From Chlorobiota bacterium (GTDB lineage Bacteria > Bacteroidota > Ignavibacteria > OLB7), in the NCBI GenBank assembly GCA_028287785.1, contig JAQBOZ010000030.1, positions 62,001-126,000 of the forward strand: a stretch of DNA of 64,000 nucleotides, given 5' to 3'. Below the pieces are notes generated by a model. It was not told where the DNA came from, did no database searches, and was given only the letters and a program-made list of their open reading frames with translations. Numbering within the stretch: the stretch's first letter is position 1; each line of letters starts with the position of its first letter. Below, piece by piece: positions 54,551-63,836 of the stretch. The translations under genes and the position numbers were made by a program.

Positions 54551-57500
54551 ATGACCGCGCTCGAAGAATTCCTCCATCAGGGGATGCTCCCCTTCGTCGG
54601 CAGGGACGCCGAGCTCGATCGGCTGATCGGGTTCTGGCGGGCAACTCCCTATGCCCAGATGCTTCGCGCCTCGCTGGTGCAGGCGGAGGCGGGGATCGGC
54701 AAGAGCCGTCTCCTCGATGAGCTTATCCGTCGCGTCGCGGCGGAGGAGGGGATGGTGGTTCATGTGAAATTCTATCCCGAGTCGGCCATATCGCTCGGGC
54801 CTCTTCTTGCCTCCGCTCTCTGGAACTCCGCGCTTGGCCGGGAGCTTCTCCGCGCCGAGCCGGAGGGAACGCTCCCTTCGGTGATCGGCGCGCTCCGCCG
54901 TCTCTGCCGTCTCCGCCCCACGCTTATCGTGCTGGAGGACACCCATCTTCTCTCCCCGGAATCGACCCCCGAGCTTGCCTCGCTGATGAACGCCCTTTCC
55001 GATGAAACCGTCTCGGTGCTCTGCGTCTGCCGGCCGAGCGAGTGGAAGGGGCGATCGGTGATGGAGGGGTTTCTGGTGGAGAGGATCGAGATGGAGGGGC
55101 TGGATGAGGCGGGGATCGGGGCGATGTGGGAGGGGCTCTTCGGCGCGCCATGCGATGCGGTGGTGGCGGGGCTGCTCCATCGGGCAACGCTCGGCAATGC
55201 GCTGGCGCTGCGCTCCGTGCTCCGCTCCGGGATCGACTCCCGCGTGATTGCCCGCGCCGGCGACGGGTGGAGCATCGCCGATCCCGGCGGCTCCTTTGCC
55301 CGGCTGATGAAGCGGAATGTGGAGCTTCTCTCCGCGGCCATGGTCGCGCATCTCGAAGATGACGAGATGCGCCTTACCGAACGGCTTGCCTGTCTGGGGG
55401 AGATCTTCTCGCGCGAGGCCGCCGGCGCGCTGATCGGCGAGGATAACCCGCTGCTGGAGCGGCTGCTTGCAAAGGGGGTGCTCTCCACCACGTCGATGCT
55501 GCCGTCACCCCTGGGGGGGCTTCCTCCAATGCCGGGCGTGACGCCGGGGCCGGCATTCCCATCCAGCGCCCATCCGCTGCTGGTCTTTACGCACACATTG
55601 CTCCACAAGCATCTCGCCGAGCGCGCCGCTGTGGATGCGGAGGCGTTGATCGGGGTGATCGCGGGAAATCATCCCATCTACTCGCTGCTTCCCTTCAGCC
55701 TGGCGCAGCGTCATGTGGCGTCGCTCCACCCTTCCGTCCAGGGGCTGCGGATTGCGGCGGAGCGCGCGCTCTACGTCGCGTGGCTGCTGGATCAATCGCT
55801 CGATCAGCATTCGGGGATGAAGGCGTGGGAGACCGCCTCGGCGATGTTCGATGTGATGCGGGGCGCCGATCCCGACGAGGATGAGCGCTGGGGGCTGCGC
55901 CTGATGCAGATAAGGGTTTCGCTCCTCCGGTTCGGCTCTCCCGAGGTGCGGGAGGAGTGCGCCCGGAAATTCTACGAGGCCACGTCGTGGGAGGACCGTC
56001 CCGCGCTGATCCCGTTCCGGCTTACGGCGCTCGGCTTCTATACCGGCACGCACCGGGATATCTCGCCGGGCATCCATGTGCGGGCGTGGGAGGAGCTGGA
56101 ACGGATCATCGAAACCGCCCCGGCATTCCGGCTTCACCGCTCCTACATCAAGTGCCTTGGCGCCGTGGCGCAGACCGCCGCGCTTCAGATGGATCACTCG
56201 CTCATGGCATCGATCAGGATACGGGTGGAGGGGCTCCTGGGGGAGCTTCCGGTGGAGGAGCGGAAGCTGTTCGAGTGGATGATCTACCCGTTCTATCTGC
56301 TGGCGTTCGATACGCCCGAGGAGCTGGAGGATCGGAGGGAGATGTACCGGCGGATCGAGGGGAACGGGCCCGGCAACCGATCCAACGACGGGCGGGTGCT
56401 GGGATTCTACAAGGTGAAGTTCCTGGCCCATACCGGTGAGATGGATGCCGCGCAGGCCGCCGCCTCCGATGCCTCCCGCTGGTTCCGCGAGCAGGGGATC
56501 TGGAACAACTCCATGCAGTGCGCCATGGACGGGCTGAGCGCGCAGAGCGTTCTGGGGCGCGATCTCCCGGCGATCGAGGCGGAGATGCGGACGTTCCTTC
56601 AGGACATACCCTACAGGGATGATTCCGTGATGGACGATGTCGCGTCCGAAGTGGCGGCCATCGGTCTGCTGCGCGGCGATCCCGCGTGGGGATGGCGGCT
56701 GTGCCGGGAGCTGGGCGCCGGGCGGGCCGGGACGCTGCCGATGGGGGCGCTCGTCGCCCTTGCGCTTGGCGATCTCCCCCTTGCCGATGAATGCCTGCGC
56801 CACCCCTGGTCGCCGCAGTTCCTTGTCGATCGCCCCGGATATGACCTGCTTGGCGCGATGCTCCGCCTGCTTCTCCATGCCGATGGCGATCCGGGCGATA
56901 TCGCCCCCCGCGTTGCCGGTCTTCTTGGCCGCCCCGTCCTCCGTCTCCACGATACGCTGGTCATCGGCGCGGTCATCACCATCCTCCGGGCCATGCGCGG
57001 CTCGCCGGCCTGCGCCCCGATTCACGATGCGCTGCGGGACGCCATCGCGGCCTCGCTCGATGCCCGTCTGACCTGGTTTGCCGACCGGCAACTGGCTCCG
57101 CCGATCTCCACGCTCCTCGATCTGTTCGGCGAGTATCTTGAGCCGACGGCAAGGAAGAGATGGGGGGAGAGGGAGGTGGGCATCCGTGATGCCCGTTCCG
57201 GCGATGGAGAGAGCCAGGGAAGCGTCACGGTTTCGATGCTTGGCACCATTCAGGTGGGCGCGAAACATGGGAAGCTGGCACCGCTCCGGGGCGTCCGTAT
57301 CCGAACGCTTCTGGGGCTGATGGTGGCGGATCAGATGATCGGCGCGTCGTTGACGCCGCAGGAGTTTATTCTGCTGGCGGGGGAAGATGACGATCCCGAG
57401 CTGGCCCGAAAGAAACGGAACATGGGGGTGGTGCGGCTTCGAGAGATCATGGGGGCCGATGCAATCCTCACCGACGGCCGCACGCCCCGGCTGAATCTCG

Positions 57501-57895
57501 CGCTCGTCGAAGTCGATCTTCTCCGGGCGGACGAGCTGGTAAAGCGTTCGCTGGCCGCCGCGCGCGAGGGGGCATGGGTTCGCGCGCAGCCGCTGTTGCT
57601 GGAAGCGCTCCAGATGACGCGCGGCGAAGTCCCCTTCCCGACGTTGTATGAGGGGTTCTTCGAGGCCGCGCGGGAGGATTTCGATTTCCGTCTGCGGTCG
57701 GCCGTGCTCGATATCGCCCGCGGCCTTCTGCGCGAGGGGGATACAGGCGGCGCCGAGGAGATTCTCCGTCGCGCGTTCGATGCCATGCCGGACGATCAGG
57801 AGATCGCCGAGCTGCTGCGGGACGCGCTCGTCAGCCGCGGGAACCGCGTGGAGGCCGAGCGCATCAGGCTGCGGGCGAAGGAGGCCGCGGCCTGA
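54551..57895 (+). CDS. Large STAND-type ATPase regulator with C-terminal SARP-like/BTAD region
   Basis: The 1114-residue protein has an N-terminal AAA/STAND ATPase: FVGRDAELDRL at about 15-25, Walker A QAEAGIGKS (44-52) and Walker B LIVLEDTH (124-131). A long helical, TPR-like sensing region of about 600 residues follows. From about residue 890 a SARP-like end begins with TVSMLGTIQVGAKHG and RIRTLLGLMVADQ, resembling a winged DNA-binding domain, then a bacterial transcriptional activator domain (LRADELVKRSLAAAREGAWV, ILRRAFDAMPDDQEIAELL). In most SARP regulators the DNA-binding domain comes first, so the order is inverted. It is divergent from module A and convergent with the PD40-OmpA gene (1-bp gap). 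It probably controls neighbouring surface genes. Confidence 0.85.
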   Translation: MTALEEFLHQGMLPFVGRDAELDRLIGFWRATPYAQMLRASLVQAEAGIGKSRLLDELIRRVAAEEGMVVHVKFYPESAISLGPLLASALWNSALGRELLRAEPEGTLPSVIGALRRLCRLRPTLIVLEDTHLLSPESTPELASLMNALSDETVSVLCVCRPSEWKGRSVMEGFLVERIEMEGLDEAGIGAMWEGLFGAPCDAVVAGLLHRATLGNALALRSVLRSGIDSRVIARAGDGWSIADPGGSFARLMKRNVELLSAAMVAHLEDDEMRLTERLACLGEIFSREAAGALIGEDNPLLERLLAKGVLSTTSMLPSPLGGLPPMPGVTPGPAFPSSAHPLLVFTHTLLHKHLAERAAVDAEALIGVIAGNHPIYSLLPFSLAQRHVASLHPSVQGLRIAAERALYVAWLLDQSLDQHSGMKAWETASAMFDVMRGADPDEDERWGLRLMQIRVSLLRFGSPEVREECARKFYEATSWEDRPALIPFRLTALGFYTGTHRDISPGIHVRAWEELERIIETAPAFRLHRSYIKCLGAVAQTAALQMDHSLMASIRIRVEGLLGELPVEERKLFEWMIYPFYLLAFDTPEELEDRREMYRRIEGNGPGNRSNDGRVLGFYKVKFLAHTGEMDAAQAAASDASRWFREQGIWNNSMQCAMDGLSAQSVLGRDLPAIEAEMRTFLQDIPYRDDSVMDDVASEVAAIGLLRGDPAWGWRLCRELGAGRAGTLPMGALVALALGDLPLADECLRHPWSPQFLVDRPGYDLLGAMLRLLLHADGDPGDIAPRVAGLLGRPVLRLHDTLVIGAVITILRAMRGSPACAPIHDALRDAIAASLDARLTWFADRQLAPPISTLLDLFGEYLEPTARKRWGEREVGIRDARSGDGESQGSVTVSMLGTIQVGAKHGKLAPLRGVRIRTLLGLMVADQMIGASLTPQEFILLAGEDDDPELARKKRNMGVVRLREIMGADAILTDGRTPRLNLALVEVDLLRADELVKRSLAAAREGAWVRAQPLLLEALQMTRGEVPFPTLYEGFFEAAREDFDFRLRSAVLDIARGLLREGDTGGAEEILRRAFDAMPDDQEIAELLRDALVSRGNRVEAERIRLRAKEAAA

Positions 57896-57896
57896 C

Positions 57897-59678
57897 TTAC
57901 TCCTCTCGCTGCCGCCGGTCCAGCTCCACCACGATTCTCCGCTTGGCGGCGTAATCGTCCTTGTCCGCGCTTACGCCGGCTCCGATATATCTGAAGATGA
58001 TCCTTCCCTCGTTTTTCAGGATGTTGTAATCATCCCCCGCCTTTGCCGATTCGGCGCTCATCATGCTGTCCAGGAGTTGCGCGGAATAGTAGGCGCGGAG
58101 GCCGGAGAGCCTGTCATTATCCATCCTGTCGCCGTTGCTGATCGTATGCGGCGTGCCGTTCTCCTCCTGGTAGGTGATCGGGGTATCCTCCACATACTTG
58201 CCGGAGATCGGCGTCGGGTCGGCGAAGCCGGAGACGCGGATCTCGATCACCTCGGTCGGCAGGCCCCGGCGGCGGAAGTCGGGGAAGATATCATCCACGC
58301 AGGAGCGGACCAGGGTGTTGAAGAGCGATTCCACCGTCTTCGAGTAGGCGTCGTAATCCTGGTATTTCTTGGAGCCGCGGGTGAACTCCTCGATATAGTC
58401 CGCCTTGCGGAGCGGCCCATCGCGCAGCGCGAACAGCTCCTCCAGATTGCGCGATGTGTTTGGACGATAATATCCTGTGACGAAGAAGGGGATATCGTAC
58501 TTCCCGAAATCGACCATCTTGATCACGAGCCGTCCGAATGTGAGGCGCACATTCTTTTCGCCGTTGGCCGGCGTCTCGGCCAGCACCACCGACTTCGATG
58601 TATCCCTGACCTGCCCCTCGATCCTGTATTTCCGGCCGGCCGGCAGAGGGATCATATTCTCCTCCGTCAATGCCGATGTGGAGATCGACTTGATTGCGCG
58701 ACCCGTTGCCATGTCGGTGATGGTGATCGTCCCCGGAAGAGGTTTGCCGGTGGTGGAATCGACCACGCTGACGTGGAGGCGGACCATGCCGGCGCCGTAG
58801 ATGTTGGGCGTGCCGGAGTAGATATCGAGCTTGCCGTAGCCATCCGAGCGGGAGGAGGAGAGGAAGAACTGATCGCCTTCGACCGGGGCGTGGAAGAAGA
58901 GCTCGTCCGCGGAGGAGTTGATGGTGGCGCCCAGGTTCAGCGGCGTGCTCCATGCGTTGCTGTCGCGGACGCTCACGAAGACATCGTAGCCGCCGTAGCC
59001 ATCGTGCCCCCTGCTGGAGAAGTAGAGCGTGCCGCCGTCCGGCGTGATGTACGGCGATCGCTCATCGCGGCCGCTGTTGACGTTCGGGCCAAGATTTACC
59101 GCCTGGGACCATTCGCCGTTGGGGCCCTTGCGGGTCATCCAGATATCGGTTTTCCCGGAGCCGCCGGGACGGTTGGACGCGAAATAGATGGCGGAGCCGT
59201 CGCCGCTGATCGTCGGATGGGAATCCCATTTGCTGGAGTTGACGGCCGGCCCCAGGTTGCGGGCATTCGCGATCTCGCCATCATGAAGCTCGCCGATATA
59301 GAGATCGACATCCCCCAGCCCGTCCGGCCGTTCGGCCGCGAAGATCACGGTTCTGCCGTCCGAGGCGATCGCCAGGCCGCCATCGTTCTTCGCGGTGTTC
59401 ATCGATGCGCCAACCCCCCTGGGCTGTCCCCATCCGTTGCCGCTGCGCCGCGCGATAAACTCGTCAGCCTCACCGGCCGCGCCGGAGCGGCTGTACGACG
59501 TAAAGTAGAATGTGGAGCGGTCCGGCGTGATGGTGGGGGCGTAATCGTTGCCGGGGCCGTTGATGGCGCTTCCCATCGAGCTGAGGGCGATCTCATAGTC
59601 CGCAAAGCTCTGCGCGCTCACGGTGATTCCGGAGGCGGCCAGGGCCGCGGCGGCAAGCGTGAGAAGTCTCTTCTTCAT
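57897..59678 (-). CDS. PD40 propeller / CRD-like / OmpA-like envelope protein (PorE-like)
   Basis: The 593-residue protein has a signal peptide (MKKRLLTLAAAALAASGITVSAQ), PD40 propeller blades (for example TFYFTSYSRSG, AIYFASNRPGGSGKTDIW, TLYFSSRGHDGYGGYDVF; about 40-290), a carboxypeptidase-regulatory-like beta domain (VVDSTTGKPLPGTITITD), and a C-terminal OmpA-like region with IRVSGFADPTP and NDRLSGLRAYYSAQLL. This order resembles PorE of the type IX secretion system, which links the machine to peptidoglycan. It lacks the TPR domain of PorE. It is the last gene of an operon with a small barrel and a VWA/ASH protein. Confidence 0.85.
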   Translation of the reverse strand: MKKRLLTLAAAALAASGITVSAQSFADYEIALSSMGSAINGPGNDYAPTITPDRSTFYFTSYSRSGAAGEADEFIARRSGNGWGQPRGVGASMNTAKNDGGLAIASDGRTVIFAAERPDGLGDVDLYIGELHDGEIANARNLGPAVNSSKWDSHPTISGDGSAIYFASNRPGGSGKTDIWMTRKGPNGEWSQAVNLGPNVNSGRDERSPYITPDGGTLYFSSRGHDGYGGYDVFVSVRDSNAWSTPLNLGATINSSADELFFHAPVEGDQFFLSSSRSDGYGKLDIYSGTPNIYGAGMVRLHVSVVDSTTGKPLPGTITITDMATGRAIKSISTSALTEENMIPLPAGRKYRIEGQVRDTSKSVVLAETPANGEKNVRLTFGRLVIKMVDFGKYDIPFFVTGYYRPNTSRNLEELFALRDGPLRKADYIEEFTRGSKKYQDYDAYSKTVESLFNTLVRSCVDDIFPDFRRRGLPTEVIEIRVSGFADPTPISGKYVEDTPITYQEENGTPHTISNGDRMDNDRLSGLRAYYSAQLLDSMMSAESAKAGDDYNILKNEGRIIFRYIGAGVSADKDDYAAKRRIVVELDRRQREE

Positions 59679-59710
59679 GCTGTCGATCCTCTAATGCGGG
59701 TATGACGTGA

Positions 59711-60526
59711 TCAGAATGCGAACAGAAGGCCGATGGTCCCCTGAAGCGTGCTTCCCTTCCACTGGCTGGTCTTCGAGAATCTGGTAAGCGGGAAGCCGTA
59801 GAGCGCCTCGGGGTTCAGCCAGAGATTATCGGAGATCTGGATGTTGGCCCCGATGCCGCCGCGCAGCGCCGCCTGGAATGTGTTGATCAGATCGATATCG
59901 CCATGAAAGACCTCCCTGGTGGTGCTCCCGTCCAGGAAGGTGGCTCCCGAAGGGGATGCCACTGTCGATATCTGGCGGAAGTCCTTGCTGACCACGTACG
60001 ATGCCGACGGACCCGCGGCAACGTAGAGGCCGAAATCGGTGAGGGTATAGCTGGCGAGCAGATCGATCCCGACGGTGCCGATCGATGCCCTGAACTCCTT
60101 GGCGAGGATCATCGGCTCGGGACGCTGGTCCTTGCCGAAGATCGGCACGGTATCGGGCGTGCCGGTGAAGGTGCCGCCGCGCCCTTCGTAGAGGATGCGC
60201 GGGGAGATGGAGAAGAGATCGCTCAGCGGGATGAACGCCTTTCCGCCGGCCACCAGCCCAAGGCCATGTCCGTTATCGGCCTGGCAGCAGATGAAGCGTC
60301 CGTCGGTGCTGGAAAATCCCCCCGAGTGCATGTTGTAGTCCACGCCGGCATAGGGGCCTATCAGTATCCCGCCCGCCCCTCCCGGATCGAGAATCTTATC
60401 GCCCGGAACCGGCGCGGGGCCGGGGAGCATGATGGAGTAGCGCGCCAGGGTCTGTGCCCGGAGCGATGAGCCGGCGAGAAGGAGCGCGGCGACGATCGTC
60501 ATGATCGATATTCTCTTCATTGCCAT
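59711..60526 (-). CDS. Outer-membrane beta-barrel protein
   Basis: The 271-residue protein has a signal peptide ending LRAQ and strand-rich sequence ending in LLFAF, typical of an OmpW/OMP_b-brl type barrel. ATG 60526 is preceded by AAGGAG at 6-nt spacing; that site overlaps the stop codon of the VWA gene upstream. The gene order VWA - barrel - PD40/OmpA suggests a linked outer-membrane complex. Specific function is unknown. Confidence 0.82.
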   Translation of the reverse strand: MAMKRISIMTIVAALLLAGSSLRAQTLARYSIMLPGPAPVPGDKILDPGGAGGILIGPYAGVDYNMHSGGFSSTDGRFICCQADNGHGLGLVAGGKAFIPLSDLFSISPRILYEGRGGTFTGTPDTVPIFGKDQRPEPMILAKEFRASIGTVGIDLLASYTLTDFGLYVAAGPSASYVVSKDFRQISTVASPSGATFLDGSTTREVFHGDIDLINTFQAALRGGIGANIQISDNLWLNPEALYGFPLTRFSKTSQWKGSTLQGTIGLLFAF

Positions 60527-60536
60527 CTCTCTCTCC

Positions 60537-63230
60537 TTATCTCGTGATGACTATCATTGCTCCGTCGGCGGTGTTTCCCGCCGCGACGCGTACCAGATAC
60601 AGCCCCGAGGGGAGCCCGGCCACGCCGAGCGTTGCCTGCCCGCGCCCGGCATCCATCCACCGATCATCCTCGTTCGTGACCAGCCTGCCGAACATGTCGT
60701 ACAGCCCTGTCCGCGCCCGCCCGGCGTCCGGCAGCGTAAAGCCGACAAGCACGGTCCCGGGGTCGGCGACGGCGGAGAGCTTCAACGTGCCGCCATAGCG
60801 CGCGCGGGCGTTGATCAACTGCAACGGCAGGTAGCACATGCTGTCGATGGCGAACGATGCCGACGACGTGATCCCCACCTTCGGGTTGCCGTCGGCGAAG
60901 CGGGCGCCGATGATCGATACCGGCGTCGATATCTGATTGCCGAGAAGGGCAAGGAGTCGCGCGCGGACCAGGACGCCGCCGGGAGTGCCGTTGACCAGCG
61001 GGCCGCCGCTCATGACCAGGGTGGACTGCACGGCGGTATCGCTCGCCTCATACGAGTTGTTCACCGAAAACGTGGTGAACGATGATCCCGACGCGCCGGT
61101 GGTGGCGGCCGACGGATCGAGCGGCGCCAGGAGCGTCTTGTTGTAGCGGAGGGTGATGGCGATATCGCGCACATCGTAGACCGCCGGGATTGCATTGAGC
61201 AGATAGATCGGGAACTCCACGCCGCTTCCGGGGCGCGCGATGATGTTGTCGTGAATGTCGATCACCACGCTGTCGTAGCCGACGCCGCGCAGGTGGATGC
61301 TCTGCGGCGGGCGGCAGGAGTTGTAGGCGACGGGGAAGAGCGTGTCGTGGATTCGCAGCCGCGCCGGGGCAAAGCATGCATCGACCGTCGCCGAGCCTCC
61401 GGGGGGGATCACAGGGGGGGCCCCGTTGAACGTGAATCCGAGCGCTCCCGGTGGAAGCGCTCCCAGCACCAGCGGGGCATCGCCCGTGTTGGAGAGCGTG
61501 ATTGGAAGGCAGCGCTGCCTTCCGACGCGGACCGAATCGAAATCGGCGATCGCCGGGTTGATGACGAGCGTCGGCGCCACGCCCCGTCCGCGGAGGAGGA
61601 ACGATCCGGGGATATCGTGGCTGAGCGACTGGGCGATCGTCTGATAGATCTGCACCAGCGTATCGGGGTTGCTGGTGAAGTAGCTCGATCCCCCCGTCAG
61701 CGCCGCAAGCTGCTGGAGCGTGTTGATGCCGTTGGCGGAGAGCCCGCCACCGCCGCCGCCAAGCCCGATCGTGAAGATCCTGACGTTGTTCGCCGCCCGC
61801 GCGGCCATCGCGTTGATGCGTCCCTGGCGACCGGACGGATCGGAGAAATCCTGATCATCATCGCCATCGGTCAGCAGCACGATCACGCGGCGTCCCGGCT
61901 GGTTGCGGGTGTTGAGCTGGTCGATCGCGGTGTTGAGCGCCTCATAGAGCCTTGTGCTTCCGCTGGCGCTTGCCGGCACCGCGTTCCGAAGCTGCGTGGT
62001 GTTGGTGCTGAATCCCTGCGCCACCGTTACCGCGCTGGAGAACCGTATCACCTCCGCCTCGTCGATGATGCCGCGGGCGGGATCGTTCACCAGATTGTCC
62101 AGGAAGACGCGCCCCCCGGCGTTCGCGGCGGCGATGCGCGTAACGCCGGTGCCGATGACCGTTGTCATGCTGCCGCTGGTATCGAAGACCGTCGCGATCG
62201 ACAGTGAGACGCGATTATCCGCCGTGATGGTCACCCGCTGCGAGTCGTTTTCCGGCGCCGCGATCGGGTTGAAGCAGAACTGCACCGTCCGCGACTCGTT
62301 CGGCTGGAGCGTAAACGGGACCGCCAGCGGCGTCGATGCGCTGAGGGAGAAGGGAGCGATAATCCCATCGATCCGGGAGAAATTCAGCGGGGAACTGCCG
62401 AGGTTTCGGAACGTCATCGTCTGGCATTTCGTGGTGCCGCAGAGCGTCGTATCGAAATTGAGCGGATCGGGGTTGATCTGGAGCACCGGGCCGAGCGCGA
62501 CCTTCGGCGGAAGCGCGCCGACGCCGTTGAGCGTGATCTGTCCCGACTGCGGCGTTCCGCACGCCGTGTAGTTGAACACCGGCGTCACCGATGCCGCCCC
62601 CTCCTTCGATGGGGTAAAGCAGACAAGGACATCGGCGCTCCCTCCGGGGGCCAGCGTCGCGGGCGGCAGGGTCAGGAGTGAGAAGGGGGGATTGACGCCG
62701 CTTACCGCGCCAAGGGCCATCGCGCCATCGCCGGTGTTGGTCAGTTTGACGGCGAGACAGATCGTGTTGAAGATCTGCACCGTCCCGTAGTTCGGGTTGT
62801 TGGCGGTAACGGAAAGGACCGGCCCGGTCGATCGGCCCGTGAGCGTGTAGGATACGATGCTGTTGACATCGTAGCGGATAAGCCCATTGAACGATTCAGT
62901 CTGTCCCGCCGCCGTGGGGGAGTAGCATGCGATAAATATCAGGGAATCGCCCGGCGCGATATCCTTCGGGAAATTGAACGGCGTGGATGGATCGAGCTGG
63001 AACGGGGGGAGGAACGCATCGATCGATGTGATCGTGATCTGCGTTGCTCCGATATTCTTGAGGACCAGCGGGCGGCATTTCGTGGTGCCGCAGAGCGTTG
63101 TGTCGAAATCGGTCGTCCGGCTTCGCACATCAAGCTGTGCATGAGCCATGGAGACCGCCATCAACGCCAGCGCGATCAACGTTGGCACGGTGCGCGCGTG
63201 CCATGCAAGGAGCCGCGAAACGATGCTCAT
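60537..63230 (-). CDS. VWA / choice-of-anchor D surface protein with T9SS sorting domain
   Basis: The 897-residue protein has a signal peptide (about 1-32), three N-terminal ASH-like units marked by DFDTTLCGTTKC and a NFDTTLCGTTKCQTMTF repeat, and a VWA domain with the metal site DTSGSM (about 350) and VIVLLTDGDDD. A further ASH unit, a cohesin-like domain (VVIDIHDNIIARPGSGVEF) and a type IX sorting domain (TLPDAGRARTGLYDMFGRLV ... LPSGLYLVRVAAG) follow. It is expected on the cell surface, with a role in adhesion or metal-dependent protein binding. It begins the operon that continues into the barrel and PD40/OmpA genes. Confidence 0.9.
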   Translation of the reverse strand: MSIVSRLLAWHARTVPTLIALALMAVSMAHAQLDVRSRTTDFDTTLCGTTKCRPLVLKNIGATQITITSIDAFLPPFQLDPSTPFNFPKDIAPGDSLIFIACYSPTAAGQTESFNGLIRYDVNSIVSYTLTGRSTGPVLSVTANNPNYGTVQIFNTICLAVKLTNTGDGAMALGAVSGVNPPFSLLTLPPATLAPGGSADVLVCFTPSKEGAASVTPVFNYTACGTPQSGQITLNGVGALPPKVALGPVLQINPDPLNFDTTLCGTTKCQTMTFRNLGSSPLNFSRIDGIIAPFSLSASTPLAVPFTLQPNESRTVQFCFNPIAAPENDSQRVTITADNRVSLSIATVFDTSGSMTTVIGTGVTRIAAANAGGRVFLDNLVNDPARGIIDEAEVIRFSSAVTVAQGFSTNTTQLRNAVPASASGSTRLYEALNTAIDQLNTRNQPGRRVIVLLTDGDDDQDFSDPSGRQGRINAMAARAANNVRIFTIGLGGGGGGLSANGINTLQQLAALTGGSSYFTSNPDTLVQIYQTIAQSLSHDIPGSFLLRGRGVAPTLVINPAIADFDSVRVGRQRCLPITLSNTGDAPLVLGALPPGALGFTFNGAPPVIPPGGSATVDACFAPARLRIHDTLFPVAYNSCRPPQSIHLRGVGYDSVVIDIHDNIIARPGSGVEFPIYLLNAIPAVYDVRDIAITLRYNKTLLAPLDPSAATTGASGSSFTTFSVNNSYEASDTAVQSTLVMSGGPLVNGTPGGVLVRARLLALLGNQISTPVSIIGARFADGNPKVGITSSASFAIDSMCYLPLQLINARARYGGTLKLSAVADPGTVLVGFTLPDAGRARTGLYDMFGRLVTNEDDRWMDAGRGQATLGVAGLPSGLYLVRVAAGNTADGAMIVITR

Positions 63231-63836
63231 GACCAGGCCTGATTATAGTTGAACGGTGTTACCGGGGAAGAGAGGGGCAATATAGTGGAGCGGCGGTGGG
63301 AAACCCAATGGTGATATCATTGCGTGCGTAGTGGCCCAGGCTGAATCCGGCCTCCGGTCTGCTGAAGGGGCACCGATCGACATTCTTTTCGTTACTCTCC
63401 AGGCTCCGTAGGAGCGCGCCGGTTGTAGTAACGATGGTTCCTCTTTTTTCTCAAGCTCCATCGGAGCGAACCAGCCCCATATCCATGAAGAATGGCAGGC
63501 TCCGATGGAGCTTGGAATCATGGGAGGCGTGGCATTTCTACAACCGGCGCGCTCCTGACGGAGCTTGAAGAGTGGATCGTCGATGGATCATTTCGCTGTC
63601 AACCGGAGGGCTGGATTTAAGCTGAGTCACGGCCCATCATTGTTATGAACCGACGGTGATCGGCCCCATGATCAGGCCGGTGCCATGTTCCCCATATCCT
63701 CCATCGGGTCGTCGGGAGGAATGGGAGGGGATGATTGTGGTGCGACGGCAACCGGGATAAACCATCGAAGCAGACCGCGCATCGATCGGCTTCCCGCACC
63801 GGGGGAGGCCGATCGATCCATCCTGACATCATCCTG
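63231..63836. other. Intergenic region with the right copy of the nested inverted repeat
   Basis: No gene is seen in these 606 bp. The nested repeat element occupies 63402-63630. A further hairpin-like sequence at 63781-63817 (ATCGATCGGCTTCCC paired with GGGGAGGCCGATCGAT-like bases) lies just after the stop of the MATE gene and may be its terminator. Confidence 0.6.
63402..63630 (+). repeat. Nested inverted-repeat (REP/BIME-like) element, right copy
   Basis: The inner perfect inverted repeat of 16 bp (CAAGCTCCATCGGAGC) pairs 63452-63467 with 63499-63514. The surrounding GCTCCTGACGGAGCTTG and CCGGTTGTAG sequences, and the 57-bp tail at 63574-63630 (three differences from 4475-4531), match the left copy in the same orientation. 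Confidence 0.8.

Noticed and set aside
52431-54554. A plus-strand open frame of about 700 codons antisense to the module A barrel
   Set aside because: No domain; Arg/Gly-rich composition of an antisense frame.
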